A stretch of 64,000 nt of DNA, taken from an uncultured Lachnospiraceae bacterium. Its GTDB lineage: Bacteria; Bacillota; Clostridia; Lachnospirales; Lachnospiraceae. Positions 46,450-55,423 of the stretch are shown here, in pieces (within the stretch, counting starts at the first letter, position 1; each line of letters starts with the position of its first letter). The stretch is from NCBI GenBank assembly GCA_947625755.1, contig CANQPJ010000001.1:62001-126000 (forward strand), read 5' to 3'. The notes under the pieces were generated by a model that was not told the DNA's origin, did not search any database, and saw only the letters and a program-made list of their open reading frames with translations. The position numbers were made by a program, and so were the translations under genes.

Positions 46450-46468
46450 ATTTTTCAGAGGTATTGTT

Positions 46469-47689
46469 ATGAAAACAATTGGAATTATTGCAGAATTTAA
46501 TCCATTTCATAATGGACATAAATATCTGATTGAAAAGGCAAAGAGAATAACGAAGGTGGACAACGTAGTTGTGGTGTGCAGCGGCAATTTTGTTCAAAGA
46601 GGAGAACCTGCTTTTTTTGATAAATCCATTCGGACAGAAGCTGCCCTGATGAACGGAGCTGATGTCGTGCTGGAACTGCCGGTCATGTACTCTACTGCAT
46701 CTGCCGAGACTTTTGCCTTTGCAGCAGTTCGTCTGTTAGACAAGCTAAACTGTATCGACTATCTCTGCTTTGGATGTGAAACAGACAATATTAAATCACT
46801 TCCTGTGATTGCTAACATTCTTTTTTCAGAACCTTTAGACTATAAAAACATGCTATCTGTTTATTTAAAAAATGGTTTTTCATATCCCAAAGCCAGAGCA
46901 AAAGCATTGACGGATTACTGTAATGAAAATAATATTTCTGATGAATCTGATGTCGCCCAGATTGTAAATCAGGCAAACAACATTTTAGCCATTGAGTATT
47001 TAAAAGCATTAAAAAAATTTCATTCTTCCATGAAGCCTCTGGCAATTAAGCGGATTGGTCCTTCATATAATTCTGAAAAAACCGAAAGCACATTTGCTTC
47101 TGCCACCGGAATGCGCAAAGCAATGAAAAACAATGCAGCCGTCACCAAATTTATTCCCGGAAATTGCACCGATTTGTACCGGGAATGTAATTACATGGAA
47201 TGGAATGATTTCAGTACAATTATGGGATATAAATTAATTCAGGATAATGATTTTTCTCATTATGCTGATATTTCAAACGATTTGGCAAACAGAATCCATA
47301 ATCTGCAATCTGATTATACAGATGTCCAATCCTTTATAGAGGAATTACACGCAAAAAATTATACCCATGCCGGCATATCACGGTCGCTTACCCATATTTT
47401 ATTGAATATCACCCAAAATGATATGAATACATTGATAGCCGATGATTACCTAAACTATGCCCGCATTTTAGGATTTAGAAAAAATAACAAGATCCTCTCC
47501 ATCATAAAAGAAAAAAGTTCTCTGGAAATAGTCAGCAAATTTTCAACTTTTTATAAGAATACTGATGGCGTTACCCGCATGATGATGGATGTCAGTATCA
47601 AAGCGGACGCACTGTATCGGATGACTTATATGAACAAATACGGCAAAAAACTGCCAACAGAATTTGAACGCCGTATATGCACTATTTAA
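46469..47689 (+). CDS. tmcAL: tRNA(Met) cytidine acetate ligase TmcAL (YlbM)
   Basis: Makes N4-acetylcytidine at the wobble base of elongator tRNA-Met, using acetate and ATP. It has 406 residues. The nucleotidyltransferase-type H14-N-G-H17 motif is in EFNPFHNGHKYL. The frame is open to a TTG at 46421, but that lies on the promoter -35 box. The ATG at 46469 has AGAGG 7 bases upstream. It is one of only two plus-strand genes and faces away from pta-ackA, whose product acetate is its substrate. Confidence 0.94.
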   Translation: MKTIGIIAEFNPFHNGHKYLIEKAKRITKVDNVVVVCSGNFVQRGEPAFFDKSIRTEAALMNGADVVLELPVMYSTASAETFAFAAVRLLDKLNCIDYLCFGCETDNIKSLPVIANILFSEPLDYKNMLSVYLKNGFSYPKARAKALTDYCNENNISDESDVAQIVNQANNILAIEYLKALKKFHSSMKPLAIKRIGPSYNSEKTESTFASATGMRKAMKNNAAVTKFIPGNCTDLYRECNYMEWNDFSTIMGYKLIQDNDFSHYADISNDLANRIHNLQSDYTDVQSFIEELHAKNYTHAGISRSLTHILLNITQNDMNTLIADDYLNYARILGFRKNNKILSIIKEKSSLEIVSKFSTFYKNTDGVTRMMMDVSIKADALYRMTYMNKYGKKLPTEFERRICTI

Positions 47690-47770
47690 TGCAGGCATCC
47701 TATTTTCTATACTGTCGGCAGTTTTCTGAAATGCAGCTTTTCTAATAAAATATTTTCTTATAAAAACTGT

Positions 47771-49135
47771 TTAATTTTTAAAACTATGTATTGGTGCAGG
47801 GATCCTTCCTGTCCTATTTACAAAAGAATCACATGAGAAACTGTTTACAGGCATAATTGGCGCATATCCCAGCAAACCGCCAAATTCTACTGTTTCTCCA
47901 ACCCCTTTTCCAATAACAGGGATAATTCTGACCGCTGTGGTTTTCTGATTTACCATGCCAATTGCTGATTCATCAGCAATAATACCTGCAATTGTTGTTG
48001 CCTTCGTATCTCCCGGTATGGCAATCATATCAAGCCCTACAGAACATACACACGTCATAGCTTCTAACTTTTCAAGCGTAAGAGCACCTTCTTTTACCGC
48101 ATCTATCATTCCCTGATCTTCTGATACCGGAATAAATGCACCACTTAATCCTCCTACATAAGAGGAAGCCATAACGCCGCCCTTTTTCACCTGGTCGTTT
48201 AACATAGCAAGAGCTGCTGTTGTGCCGGGAGCTCCGGCTCTCTCTAATCCAATCTCCTCTAATATATCCGCAACACTGTCACCAATCGCCGGTGTAGGAG
48301 CAAGAGACAAATCAATAATGCCAAAAGGAACATTTAATCTCTTTGATGCTTCTTTTGCTACTAACTGTCCAACCCGGGTTATCTTAAAAGCTGTTTTCTT
48401 GATTGTATCACAAAGAACTTCGAAATTTTCACCTCTGACTTTCTTTAATGCATGTCTTACCACACCCGGTCCTGAAACGCCTACATTAATGATGGCATCT
48501 GCCTCTGTCACTCCATGAAAAGCACCTGCCATAAAAGGGTTATCATCCGGTGCATTACAAAATACAACCAGTTTTGCACAACCAAGAGAGTCCTCTTCTT
48601 TGGATTCTTCTGCTGTCTCTTTGATAATCCTGCCCATCAATCTGACTGCGTCCATATTAATGCCGGTTTTTGTTGAACCCACATTGACTGAACTGCATAC
48701 ACGCTCTGTACATGCCAGAGCCTTCGGAATGGATTTAATCAGATTTTCCTCCGCAGGGGACATTCCTTTGCTGACCAGAGCACTATATCCGCCAAGAAAA
48801 TTGACGCCGACCTCTTTTGCTACCTTGTCCAATGTTTTTGCAATCGTAACAAAATCTTCCGGAGATTTACAGGCGCTTGCGCCCACCAGACCAATAGGCG
48901 TAACAGATATTCTTTTGTTGACAATAGGAATACCATATTCTTTGGAAATATCCTCACCTGTCTGCACAAGATTTTCAGCCAATCTTTTAATCTTATTGTA
49001 TATATTTTGATTTAAGGTTTCTAAATCATTGCTGATGCAATCCATCAGGCTGATACCCAGCGTAATCGTTCTTACATCAAGATTATAATTATCAATCATT
49101 TTGTTTGTCTCGATAACTTCAAATTTATTAATCAT
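47771..49135 (-). CDS. DUF711/UPF0210 (PFL family) protein
   Basis: A 454-residue protein of the UPF0210 family, which has a glycyl-radical-enzyme-like alpha/beta barrel but no known activity. It begins [31 protein letters not shown], and has [21 protein letters not shown] and [12 protein letters not shown] segments. It lies downstream of a small ACT-domain gene, a pairing kept across many bacteria. The ACT partner suggests control by an amino acid, but this is an inference. Confidence 0.92.
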   Translation of the reverse strand: MINKFEVIETNKMIDNYNLDVRTITLGISLMDCISNDLETLNQNIYNKIKRLAENLVQTGEDISKEYGIPIVNKRISVTPIGLVGASACKSPEDFVTIAKTLDKVAKEVGVNFLGGYSALVSKGMSPAEENLIKSIPKALACTERVCSSVNVGSTKTGINMDAVRLMGRIIKETAEESKEEDSLGCAKLVVFCNAPDDNPFMAGAFHGVTEADAIINVGVSGPGVVRHALKKVRGENFEVLCDTIKKTAFKITRVGQLVAKEASKRLNVPFGIIDLSLAPTPAIGDSVADILEEIGLERAGAPGTTAALAMLNDQVKKGGVMASSYVGGLSGAFIPVSEDQGMIDAVKEGALTLEKLEAMTCVCSVGLDMIAIPGDTKATTIAGIIADESAIGMVNQKTTAVRIIPVIGKGVGETVEFGGLLGYAPIMPVNSFSCDSFVNRTGRIPAPIHSFKN

Positions 49136-49183
49136 ATTATCCTCCTAATTGCATGTCTGCCCATTTTACATAAACGCAGACAC

Positions 49184-49208
49184 AAGGTTGAAAGAATCTT
49201 TCAACCTT
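49184..49208. repeat. perfect hairpin between the ACT and DUF711 genes
   Basis: AAGGTTGAAAG and its complement form an 11 bp stem with a 3-base loop. A weaker GTCTGC/GCAGAC stem (49155-49181) follows, closer to the DUF711 start. There is no U-tract, so it may be a stability or processing element. Confidence 0.5.
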
Positions 49209-49231
49209 ATCTTTCAAATAGCAATATATAC

Positions 49232-49504
49232 TTAAATTCTGTGCATACTGTTAAAAATATCTTCATGCTGCATTTTTATTTTAACACCAATCTTTTCGCC
49301 AATCTTATCTAAATCATCTGCTAATTCATGAACAGGTTTTGCCGCTTTATTACAGTCAACAATCATCATCATATTAAAATATTCCTGAACAATTGTCTGT
49401 GAAATATCAAGAATGTTAACTTTATTTTCTGCTAGATATGTACATACTGCGGCAATAATTCCTACGGTATCTTTTCCTACAACTGTTATAATCGTTTTCT
49501 TCAT
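49232..49504 (-). CDS. ACT domain protein (UPF0237)
   Basis: A 90-residue single ACT domain protein. It begins KKTIITVVGKDTVGIIAAVCTYLAENKVNILDISQTI, the typical ACT start with a ligand-binding turn. Such proteins sense small molecules, usually amino acids. It is paired with the DUF711 gene 96 bases downstream. The ligand is not known. Confidence 0.93.
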   Translation of the reverse strand: MKKTIITVVGKDTVGIIAAVCTYLAENKVNILDISQTIVQEYFNMMMIVDCNKAAKPVHELADDLDKIGEKIGVKIKMQHEDIFNSMHRI

Positions 49505-49534
49505 AAAATCCTCCTAAAGATTATTTATATAATA

Positions 49535-50341
49535 TTAAAATTCAATATTGCAAGAAGGCTTTGTTCTGCTTGCAACTTTTAAATCAATATCATCCGTGCA
49601 AAACTTATGACCTGCAAAATTTATTTCATTACGAACCGCCTGAAATGCCAGTTCCGGATAATTATTCTCCTGACTCAAATGCCCCAATACAATTTTTTTT
49701 AATCTCCTGCTGATAATCTCATTAATAAAATTTCCACATGCTTCATTGGAAAGATGCCCTTTATTCCCCCATATCCTTTGTTTCAGATTATATGGATATG
49801 AACTCATTTGCAGCATTCGAATATCATGATTCGATTCGATTAAGATTCCATCTAATTCCTGTAATGAAAGAATTAATTCTTTTGTCGTCTCTCCAATATC
49901 AGTTGCTATGGCACAGGATTTATTGCCAGTAGAATCTTCGTCAAAACGAAAACATACCGGATCTAGCGCATCATGGCTGATTGGCAGAGGCAGTATTTTC
50001 AGATTTTTCAAATCAAAACTCTTATTTTTTTCAATTACAAAAAACAAATCCGAATCAATTTTTCCCATATCTGACTTATGTAAGATATAATCTATCGTTT
50101 TTTCCGTAGCATATACGGGAATATGATATTTTCTCAAAAAGACTCCCAATCCCTTTATATGATCCATATGCTCATGGGTAATAAGAATTCCATCAATTTC
50201 TTCCGGATTACGATTGAAACAGGAAAGTCCCTCTTCAACCTTTTTTTTGCTAATTCCAACATCAACTAAAAGCGTTGTATTTTCATTTTCAACTAATATG
50301 CAATTTCCCTGACTGCCACTTGAGATGGATGATAATTTCAT
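49535..50341 (-). CDS. MBL-fold metallo-hydrolase (YycJ/WalJ-like)
   Basis: A 268-residue metallo-beta-lactamase-fold protein. The metal motif is TH56-E-H58-M-D60-H61, followed by later metal-binding segments with SNHDIRML and LGHLSQENN. It matches the YycJ/WalJ group, proposed to link cell division with DNA replication in some Firmicutes. In Bacillus yycJ lies with walRK, which is not nearby here. I chose the ATG at 50341 (MKLSSISSGSQGN, AGGTG 6 bases upstream) although the frame is open to 50407. Confidence 0.9.
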   Translation of the reverse strand: MKLSSISSGSQGNCILVENENTTLLVDVGISKKKVEEGLSCFNRNPEEIDGILITHEHMDHIKGLGVFLRKYHIPVYATEKTIDYILHKSDMGKIDSDLFFVIEKNKSFDLKNLKILPLPISHDALDPVCFRFDEDSTGNKSCAIATDIGETTKELILSLQELDGILIESNHDIRMLQMSSYPYNLKQRIWGNKGHLSNEACGNFINEIISRRLKKIVLGHLSQENNYPELAFQAVRNEINFAGHKFCTDDIDLKVASRTKPSCNIEF

Positions 50342-50431
50342 TTGTTCACCTGTTGTCATATGCCAAAGCATCTCTTTTTCATTTCTAAAACCGGATACTT
50401 TAACCAAACATAATTAAAAACTTCCTTGTAC

Positions 50432-50460
50432 ATTTTATTTTATTTTCGCATGAATTTCAA
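50432..50460 (-). promoter_or_regulatory. candidate promoter of the MBL-fold hydrolase gene
   Basis: TTGAAA (50455-50460), spacer of 17, TAAAAT (50432-50437) on the minus strand, in the divergent gap with ylbJ. It lies about 90 bases upstream of the chosen start. Confidence 0.55.
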
Positions 50461-50517
50461 CCTATATTAAAGTAATAAAATAAAAATGCCAAAAATAATA
50501 TAATAAAAAAACCATTT

Positions 50518-51450
50518 ATGAAAAAAATTTTATTATCTATTATTTGTATTATTATCGCAGTTTTTATATTATTAGAGCCTCAAATTGTAACAACCGGAAT
50601 AAAAAAAGGCATAGAATTATCTGTTTATTCCGTAATCCCTGCGCTTTTTCCTTTTATGCTGCTTACAAATTACATGATTGCACATGATTTATGCCAATAT
50701 ATCAGCTATTTCTTTTATCCTTTTTTTTCAAGAATTTTCCACATATCAAAAAATGGATGTTTTGCCGTGCTTATAGGTTTTACCGGTGGTTATCCCATGG
50801 GTGCAAAAACCATCAATGATTTATATGAAAGAAATCTGATAGATACATATGAAGCAGAATATCTATGCACCTTCTGCAATAACTGCAGCCTATCTTTCCT
50901 TTTAAACTATATTGTCTATAACTGCTTAAATAATTTAACCGCAGACATGGAGTTAGCAATTAACATAAAAGAAATCATAGCATTAATATATCTTCCTGCC
51001 ATTATCGTGGGCATATTAAACCGATTATTTTTCAAAAAATGCAAAAATTTGCAGGAAATATCCCCTGTAAGCCCTAAAAATCCGAATAAAAATTCATCTA
51101 ATGTTGTATATTCATCAGTGATTTCAATGCTCAACTTATGCATCTATGTGATTTGCTTCTCTGTTTTGGTAGAATTTATTCACAGTATTTCTATATCGTC
51201 TTTTTACAAATGCATTATTGTTTCCCTTGTGGAAATTACAAGTGGATGTAAGTATACCTCCACCCATCTTCCATACGGAATTTTACAATTATTTATTCTA
51301 TTTTTTTCATGTGTTTTTGGCGGGCTTTCCATTACAATGCAGTCTATCTCACAGTTTAAGAACAAATCTTTTATAAAATACTATTTCATCGGCAAGTTAG
51401 AATCATTGATTGTATTTATAATTATGTTTTTTATTTTTTTCGTATATTAA
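50518..51450 (+). CDS. ylbJ: sporulation integral membrane protein YlbJ-like
   Basis: A 310-residue protein with about eight membrane helices, of the YlbJ family needed for spore cortex formation in Bacillus. It has the FTGGYPMGAKTI motif in a loop, and the CTFCNNCSLSFLL segment. The nucleoside-recognition (gate) type fold is shared with SpmA and SpmB. No clear Shine-Dalgarno sequence precedes the ATG at 50518, as the 20 bases upstream are A-rich. It lies on the plus strand, opposite to its neighbours. Confidence 0.85.
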   Translation: MKKILLSIICIIIAVFILLEPQIVTTGIKKGIELSVYSVIPALFPFMLLTNYMIAHDLCQYISYFFYPFFSRIFHISKNGCFAVLIGFTGGYPMGAKTINDLYERNLIDTYEAEYLCTFCNNCSLSFLLNYIVYNCLNNLTADMELAINIKEIIALIYLPAIIVGILNRLFFKKCKNLQEISPVSPKNPNKNSSNVVYSSVISMLNLCIYVICFSVLVEFIHSISISSFYKCIIVSLVEITSGCKYTSTHLPYGILQLFILFFSCVFGGLSITMQSISQFKNKSFIKYYFIGKLESLIVFIIMFFIFFVY

Positions 51451-51462
51451 ATTTCCTAAAAC

Positions 51463-51497
51463 AAAAAGAAACAAGGTCTAAATCCCCTGTTTCTTTT
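51463..51497. terminator. bidirectional terminator between ylbJ and the coiled-coil gene
   Basis: AAAAGAAACA pairs with TGTTTCTTTT, plus two inner G-C pairs, between two converging genes. T-rich ends on both strands suit termination of both. Confidence 0.75.
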
Positions 51498-51529
51498 ATA
51501 CTGATAAATATATTATGAATCCTCTTATC

Positions 51530-52129
51530 TTATAACAAATCTACAGTAATATCATCTTCGCCTTCTTCATTCGATGGCTCTTCCACTGCATCCTGACCAT
51601 TCAGTTCCTTCCGGCTTTCAACAACTACATTCAATGAACTGTTAAGAGCAGTCATCATCTGACTCTGTGCATTTTCAAAACTGTCCATTCCGGTAGAAAG
51701 AATACTCTGAACATTTGACAAAATATCATCTGTATACTGCATTGCTCTGGTTCTTAAATCATTTGCCTCAGATGTTGCATTATTTAAAATATCCTGAGCC
51801 TGCTGTTGTGCCTGCTCTAAAACCTGATTTGCTTCACTGTAAGCCTTCTGCATAATCTCATGTTCACTGACTAATTGATTAATATGTGCTGTGGCTTCCG
51901 CTATCATAGATTCCGATCTCTCTTTTGCATCATTTAAAATTGCATCTTTATTTGCAATAATTTTCTGATATTTTCTGATTTCGTCCGGTGTTCGAAGCCT
52001 TAACTCTGCCAGCAGCTCATCAATGTCATCTTTATTAACAATAATCTTTGATGTTGATAATGGCTGAAATTTACAATTATCAATATATTCCTCTATCTCT
52101 GTAATAATCTGTTCAATCTTACTACTCAT
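51530..52129 (-). CDS. coiled-coil protein (DivIVA/V-ATPase subunit H-like)
   Basis: A 199-residue cytosolic protein with no membrane segment. Residues 50-165 are a long Ala/Gln/Glu-rich helix with heptad spacing ([19 protein letters not shown]-like and [18 protein letters not shown]). The N-terminus resembles short DivIVA-like binding regions ([18 protein letters not shown]), and the end is acidic. Similar proteins follow coaD in Clostridia. The start overlaps the coaD stop by 8 bases. The function is unknown; a scaffold role in division or polarity is a guess. Confidence 0.8.
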   Translation of the reverse strand: MSSKIEQIITEIEEYIDNCKFQPLSTSKIIVNKDDIDELLAELRLRTPDEIRKYQKIIANKDAILNDAKERSESMIAEATAHINQLVSEHEIMQKAYSEANQVLEQAQQQAQDILNNATSEANDLRTRAMQYTDDILSNVQSILSTGMDSFENAQSQMMTALNSSLNVVVESRKELNGQDAVEEPSNEEGEDDITVDLL

Positions 52130-52619
52130 TTTTATTCTCCTTTTTCTTTAATTTATCATAAACCTGTTTTATAACCGGCTCTGGTACGAAACTGCTGATG
52201 TCTGCCCCGAAGTATGCTGCTTCTTTTACAGTACTGGAGCTTAAATAAGCATACTCCAAACTGGTTGTAAAAAATATGGTATCAATGTTACTATTTAAAA
52301 CCATATTCGTCTGTGACATTTGTAATTCATATTCAAAATCCGTCACAGCCCTCAAACCTCTGACTATAATTTGAGCATCAACACTTTTTGCAAAATCAAC
52401 TAGCAGTCCCTCAAAAGACATTACCCTGACATTAGGTATATCTTTTACCACATCTTCTAACATTTTAACACGTTTTTCGACAGAAAACAACGGAGATTTA
52501 GAATTATTATTTAAAACACTTACAATAAGCTCGTCAACGATTTTTGATGCTCTCCTGATAATATCTAAATGTCCTAATGTTACCGGGTCAAAACTCCCGG
52601 GATATATTGCTCTTGCCAT
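52122..52619 (-). CDS. coaD: phosphopantetheine adenylyltransferase
   Basis: Penultimate step of coenzyme A synthesis. It has 165 residues. The nucleotidyltransferase T14-L-G-H17 motif is in [12 protein letters not shown], and the second motif SSSTVKEAA matches the ISSTxVR loop. The ATG at 52619 follows GGAG by 6 bases; an upstream in-frame TTG at 52631 overlaps rsmD. The order rsmD-coaD-ylbJ is the Bacillus ylbH-ylbI-ylbJ order. Confidence 0.97.
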   Translation of the reverse strand: MARAIYPGSFDPVTLGHLDIIRRASKIVDELIVSVLNNNSKSPLFSVEKRVKMLEDVVKDIPNVRVMSFEGLLVDFAKSVDAQIIVRGLRAVTDFEYELQMSQTNMVLNSNIDTIFFTTSLEYAYLSSSTVKEAAYFGADISSFVPEPVIKQVYDKLKKKENKNE

Positions 52620-52620
52620 A

Positions 52621-53178
52621 TCATTCTCCAATTAATTTTAAAAAAATGTGTTTATTCGTCTTGTAACATTTCTCTCTTACAATCTCAAAACCGATTTTTT
52701 TAACATAGTCAAATTCTGTTTCTAAAGAAGCCTCAACGATAATAGTTGAATTTTCATTTATTAAATCAGATTTTGTAAGAAAAATCAACACATTTTTTTC
52801 TAATTCTTTGTTATATGGTGGATCCAGAAAAACAATATCAAAAATTTCATGTTTTTCCAGCCTTTTTAAAGCTGAAAAAACATCATCGCAAATCACTACT
52901 GCCTGTTCTTCCAAATGTGTTTTTTTCAAGTTATCTTTTATACAATTCACTGCATTTCTGTTTTTTTCTATCAAAACAGCGCTTTTTGCTCCGCGGCTAA
53001 GGGCTTCAATCGCTATCGCACCGCTGCCGCTGAACAGGTCCAGAAAATTAATATTATATAACTGATTCTGAATCATATTAAATAATGTTTCCTTAATTCG
53101 GTCTGTTGTTGGTCTTGTATCATTCCCCGGAATTGTATTTAAAAGTATCCGTCTTGCTTTTCCTGCTATAACCCTCAT
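52621..53178 (-). CDS. rsmD: 16S rRNA (guanine-N2)-methyltransferase RsmD
   Basis: Methylates G966 (E. coli numbering) of 16S rRNA. It has 185 residues, with the start RVIAGKARR, then [13 protein letters not shown], the SAM loop [10 protein letters not shown] (G51-S-G53) and the catalytic DPPY at 119-122. The ATG at 53178 follows GGAG by 5 bases. Its upstream side holds the rpsA terminator, so read-through is probably limited. Confidence 0.96.
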   Translation of the reverse strand: MRVIAGKARRILLNTIPGNDTRPTTDRIKETLFNMIQNQLYNINFLDLFSGSGAIAIEALSRGAKSAVLIEKNRNAVNCIKDNLKKTHLEEQAVVICDDVFSALKRLEKHEIFDIVFLDPPYNKELEKNVLIFLTKSDLINENSTIIVEASLETEFDYVKKIGFEIVREKCYKTNKHIFLKLIGE

Positions 53179-53202
53179 ATTTTCTCCAAATCTGCATAAA
53201 GC

Positions 53203-53230
53203 AAAAGCAAGCAATAAATTGCTTGCTTTT
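53203..53230 (-). terminator. rpsA terminator
   Basis: A perfect 12 bp stem (AAAAGCAAGCAA and complement) with a 4-base loop, ending in TTTTG then CTTTATG on the minus strand. The plus strand also ends in a T-run. It lies between rpsA and rsmD. Confidence 0.85.
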
Positions 53231-53249
53231 TATTTTTAAATAAACCTAA

Positions 53250-54581
53250 TTATTCAGCCTCTTCTTCAACTGATTTCTCTTTTTCTTCAGCAGGTTCTTC
53301 TGTTTCTTCTTCAGGAGATTTCTCTGTCTCTTCTGTATCAGTTTCCTCTGCCTGTTCTTCTGAATTATCTTCTGCCTCTTCTTTCGGCTCTTCTTCAACT
53401 GTTTCCTCTGCCGCTTCTTCTGTATCAGCCTCTATTGCTTCTGCTTCTTCAGCCTCTTCAGTAACTGTCTCTTCCGCCACATCTTCCGTTTTTTCCTCTG
53501 TTACTTCTTCAACTTCTGTAGCAGGCTCCTCTTCCGGAAGTAAAATCTTCATGCTTAAGCTGATTTTGTTTTCTGCTTCATTGAAATCAACAATTTTCGC
53601 CTCAATTTCCTGACCAATCTTTAATTCATCCGACGGTTTTTCGACATGATGTCTTGCAATCTGGGAAACGTGAAGTAATGCATCAACACCCGGTTCTATT
53701 TCAACAAATGCGCCAAAATCAGTCATTCTTGCAACTTTACCGGTTACAATGACGCCAACTGCAAATTTTTCACTTGCATTCGCCCATGGATTTGTATCTT
53801 CGAATTTTAAGCTCAAAGCGATTTTATCGTCATTAATATCTTTAATAAATGTTGTTACCTTGTCACCCGGTTTGAATAGTTTTCTTGGATTTCCCACTCT
53901 ACCCCAAGACATCTCTGAGATATGTAACAATCCATCTGCTCCACCAATATCAATAAATGCACCAAAGTCAACTACACTCTTAACAACGCCTTCAACAACA
54001 TCACCAACTGCGATTTTCTCAAATAACGCTTTCTTTGCTGCTTCTTTTTCTTCAACAACTAACTGTTTTCTGTCGCCAATAATTCTCCTTTTTCTAGGAT
54101 CAAATTCTGTAATAACAAACTCAATTTCCTGATTTAAATACTTGTCTAATTTTCTTTCAAAAACATCTGACACAAGGCTTGCCGGTATAAATACTCTTCC
54201 GCCTTCTACTTCAACACTTAAACCACCTTTTAAAATCTGTACAACTGGTGCTTTTAAAACTTCTTTATTTTCAAAAGCTTCTTTAAGTCTCTCATTTGCT
54301 TTCTCTGCAGCAAGTCTCTTGTATGATAAAGCAACCTGACCATCGCCGTCATTTACTTTAAGTACCTTTACTGTCAGTTCATCGCCTACTGAAATTACAG
54401 TCGTCAGATCTATCGGTGTGTTTGAGTACTCATCTCTTGTAAGAATACCATCAGCCTTATATCCAACATTAAGTACTGCATAGTCCTCTCTTACACTGAT
54501 TACCTTTCCTTCAAGAACTTCACCGTTGTGAATGGTCTTGAAGGATTCATCCAACATTTGTTCAAAACTCATCTCTGACAT
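53250..54581 (-). CDS. rpsA: 30S ribosomal protein S1-like, four S1 domains and an acidic tail
   Basis: RNA-binding protein of the S1 family, 443 residues. Four S1 domains are seen, with cores NGEVLEGKVISVREDYAVLNVGYK, KAPVVQILKGGLSVEVEGG, GDVVEGVVKSVVDFGAFIDIGGADGLLH (matching the S1 pattern best) and TGKVARMTDFGAFVEIEPG. The last 95 residues (349-443) are almost only Glu, Ala, Thr, Asp and Val, a long acidic low-complexity tail. AGGAGG lies 9 bases before the ATG. The gene overlaps ispH by 20 bases in another frame; in several Clostridia these two form one fused protein. Confidence 0.93.
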   Translation of the reverse strand: MSEMSFEQMLDESFKTIHNGEVLEGKVISVREDYAVLNVGYKADGILTRDEYSNTPIDLTTVISVGDELTVKVLKVNDGDGQVALSYKRLAAEKANERLKEAFENKEVLKAPVVQILKGGLSVEVEGGRVFIPASLVSDVFERKLDKYLNQEIEFVITEFDPRKRRIIGDRKQLVVEEKEAAKKALFEKIAVGDVVEGVVKSVVDFGAFIDIGGADGLLHISEMSWGRVGNPRKLFKPGDKVTTFIKDINDDKIALSLKFEDTNPWANASEKFAVGVIVTGKVARMTDFGAFVEIEPGVDALLHVSQIARHHVEKPSDELKIGQEIEAKIVDFNEAENKISLSMKILLPEEEPATEVEEVTEEKTEDVAEETVTEEAEEAEAIEADTEEAAEETVEEEPKEEAEDNSEEQAEETDTEETEKSPEEETEEPAEEKEKSVEEEAE

Positions 54582-55413
54582 TAAGAACGACCTCCTCAAT
54601 AATATTCTTTGGGGTAGATGCCCCTGCTGTAATACCTATAGAATTCAATGACTCGACGTTACACAAATCAAGGTCCTCTACAGTCTGTATATAATAAGTG
54701 TTATGACACTCACTTTTACATATATCGTATAACTTTTGAGTATTCGAGCTACTCTTTCCTCCGATAACAATCATTGCATCAACGCTGGATGCTATTTCTT
54801 TTGCTTCAACCTGTCTTACGTGTGTCGCATTGCAAATCGTATTTACAACATTTATATCATACCCCTTTTTATTTATAATTTCAACTAAATATTTAAATTT
54901 ATTGTAGTTAAATGTCGTTTGGGAAACAATGCAAAAACTTGAAGTATTTAAGGAGTTAAGTTTTTTTATATCGTCTTCACAATGAATCACAATGGCATCC
55001 CCCAAAACCCAGCCTTTGATGCCTTCTACTTCCGGATGATTATCATTTCCGATAATAATTATCTTTTTGCCTGCCTCGCTTTCCTTACGCACAATATTGT
55101 GTATTTTTTTTACAAACGGGCAGGTTGCATCTACCATTCGCAGATTTTGTTTTTTAATAATATCGTATATTTTTTTTGATACACCGTGAGACCTTATAAT
55201 TATTGTACCCTTACTTAACTTTTCTAATTCTTTTTCCGTGTTTATTACCTTTACCCCTTTGTCCTCCAAGTCTTTTACGACCTGCTCATTGTGAATAATA
55301 GGACCATAAGTATAGATAGGTTTTTCGCTATTATTTATTTCAGCATAAACACTCTCAACCGCACGCTTTACACCAAAGCAGAACCCTGCACTTTTTGCAA
55401 CAATGACTTCCAT
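54562..55413 (-). CDS. ispH: 4-hydroxy-3-methylbut-2-enyl diphosphate reductase
   Basis: Last enzyme of the MEP isoprenoid pathway; it makes IPP and DMAPP with a 4Fe-4S cluster. It has 283 residues with the three cluster cysteines C12 (AGFCFGVKRAV), C98 (DATCPFV) and C194 (NTICNATHVRQ). The conserved GxIIHNEQV, RSHGVSK and GNDNHPEVEG segments are also present. It follows cmk by 10 bases and its end overlaps rpsA. Confidence 0.97.
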   Translation of the reverse strand: MEVIVAKSAGFCFGVKRAVESVYAEINNSEKPIYTYGPIIHNEQVVKDLEDKGVKVINTEKELEKLSKGTIIIRSHGVSKKIYDIIKKQNLRMVDATCPFVKKIHNIVRKESEAGKKIIIIGNDNHPEVEGIKGWVLGDAIVIHCEDDIKKLNSLNTSSFCIVSQTTFNYNKFKYLVEIINKKGYDINVVNTICNATHVRQVEAKEIASSVDAMIVIGGKSSSNTQKLYDICKSECHNTYYIQTVEDLDLCNVESLNSIGITAGASTPKNIIEEVVLNVRDEF

Positions 55414-55423
55414 AATTTCTCCA

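Noticed and set aside
47690-47770. Terminator between converging tmcAL and the DUF711 gene
   Set aside because: Only a 4 bp ACTG/CAGT stem is visible before a short T-run; too weak to list as a feature.
53203-53230. Hairpin as an rsmD regulatory leader
   Set aside because: The long perfect stem right after rpsA with T-rich ends is better explained as the rpsA terminator.
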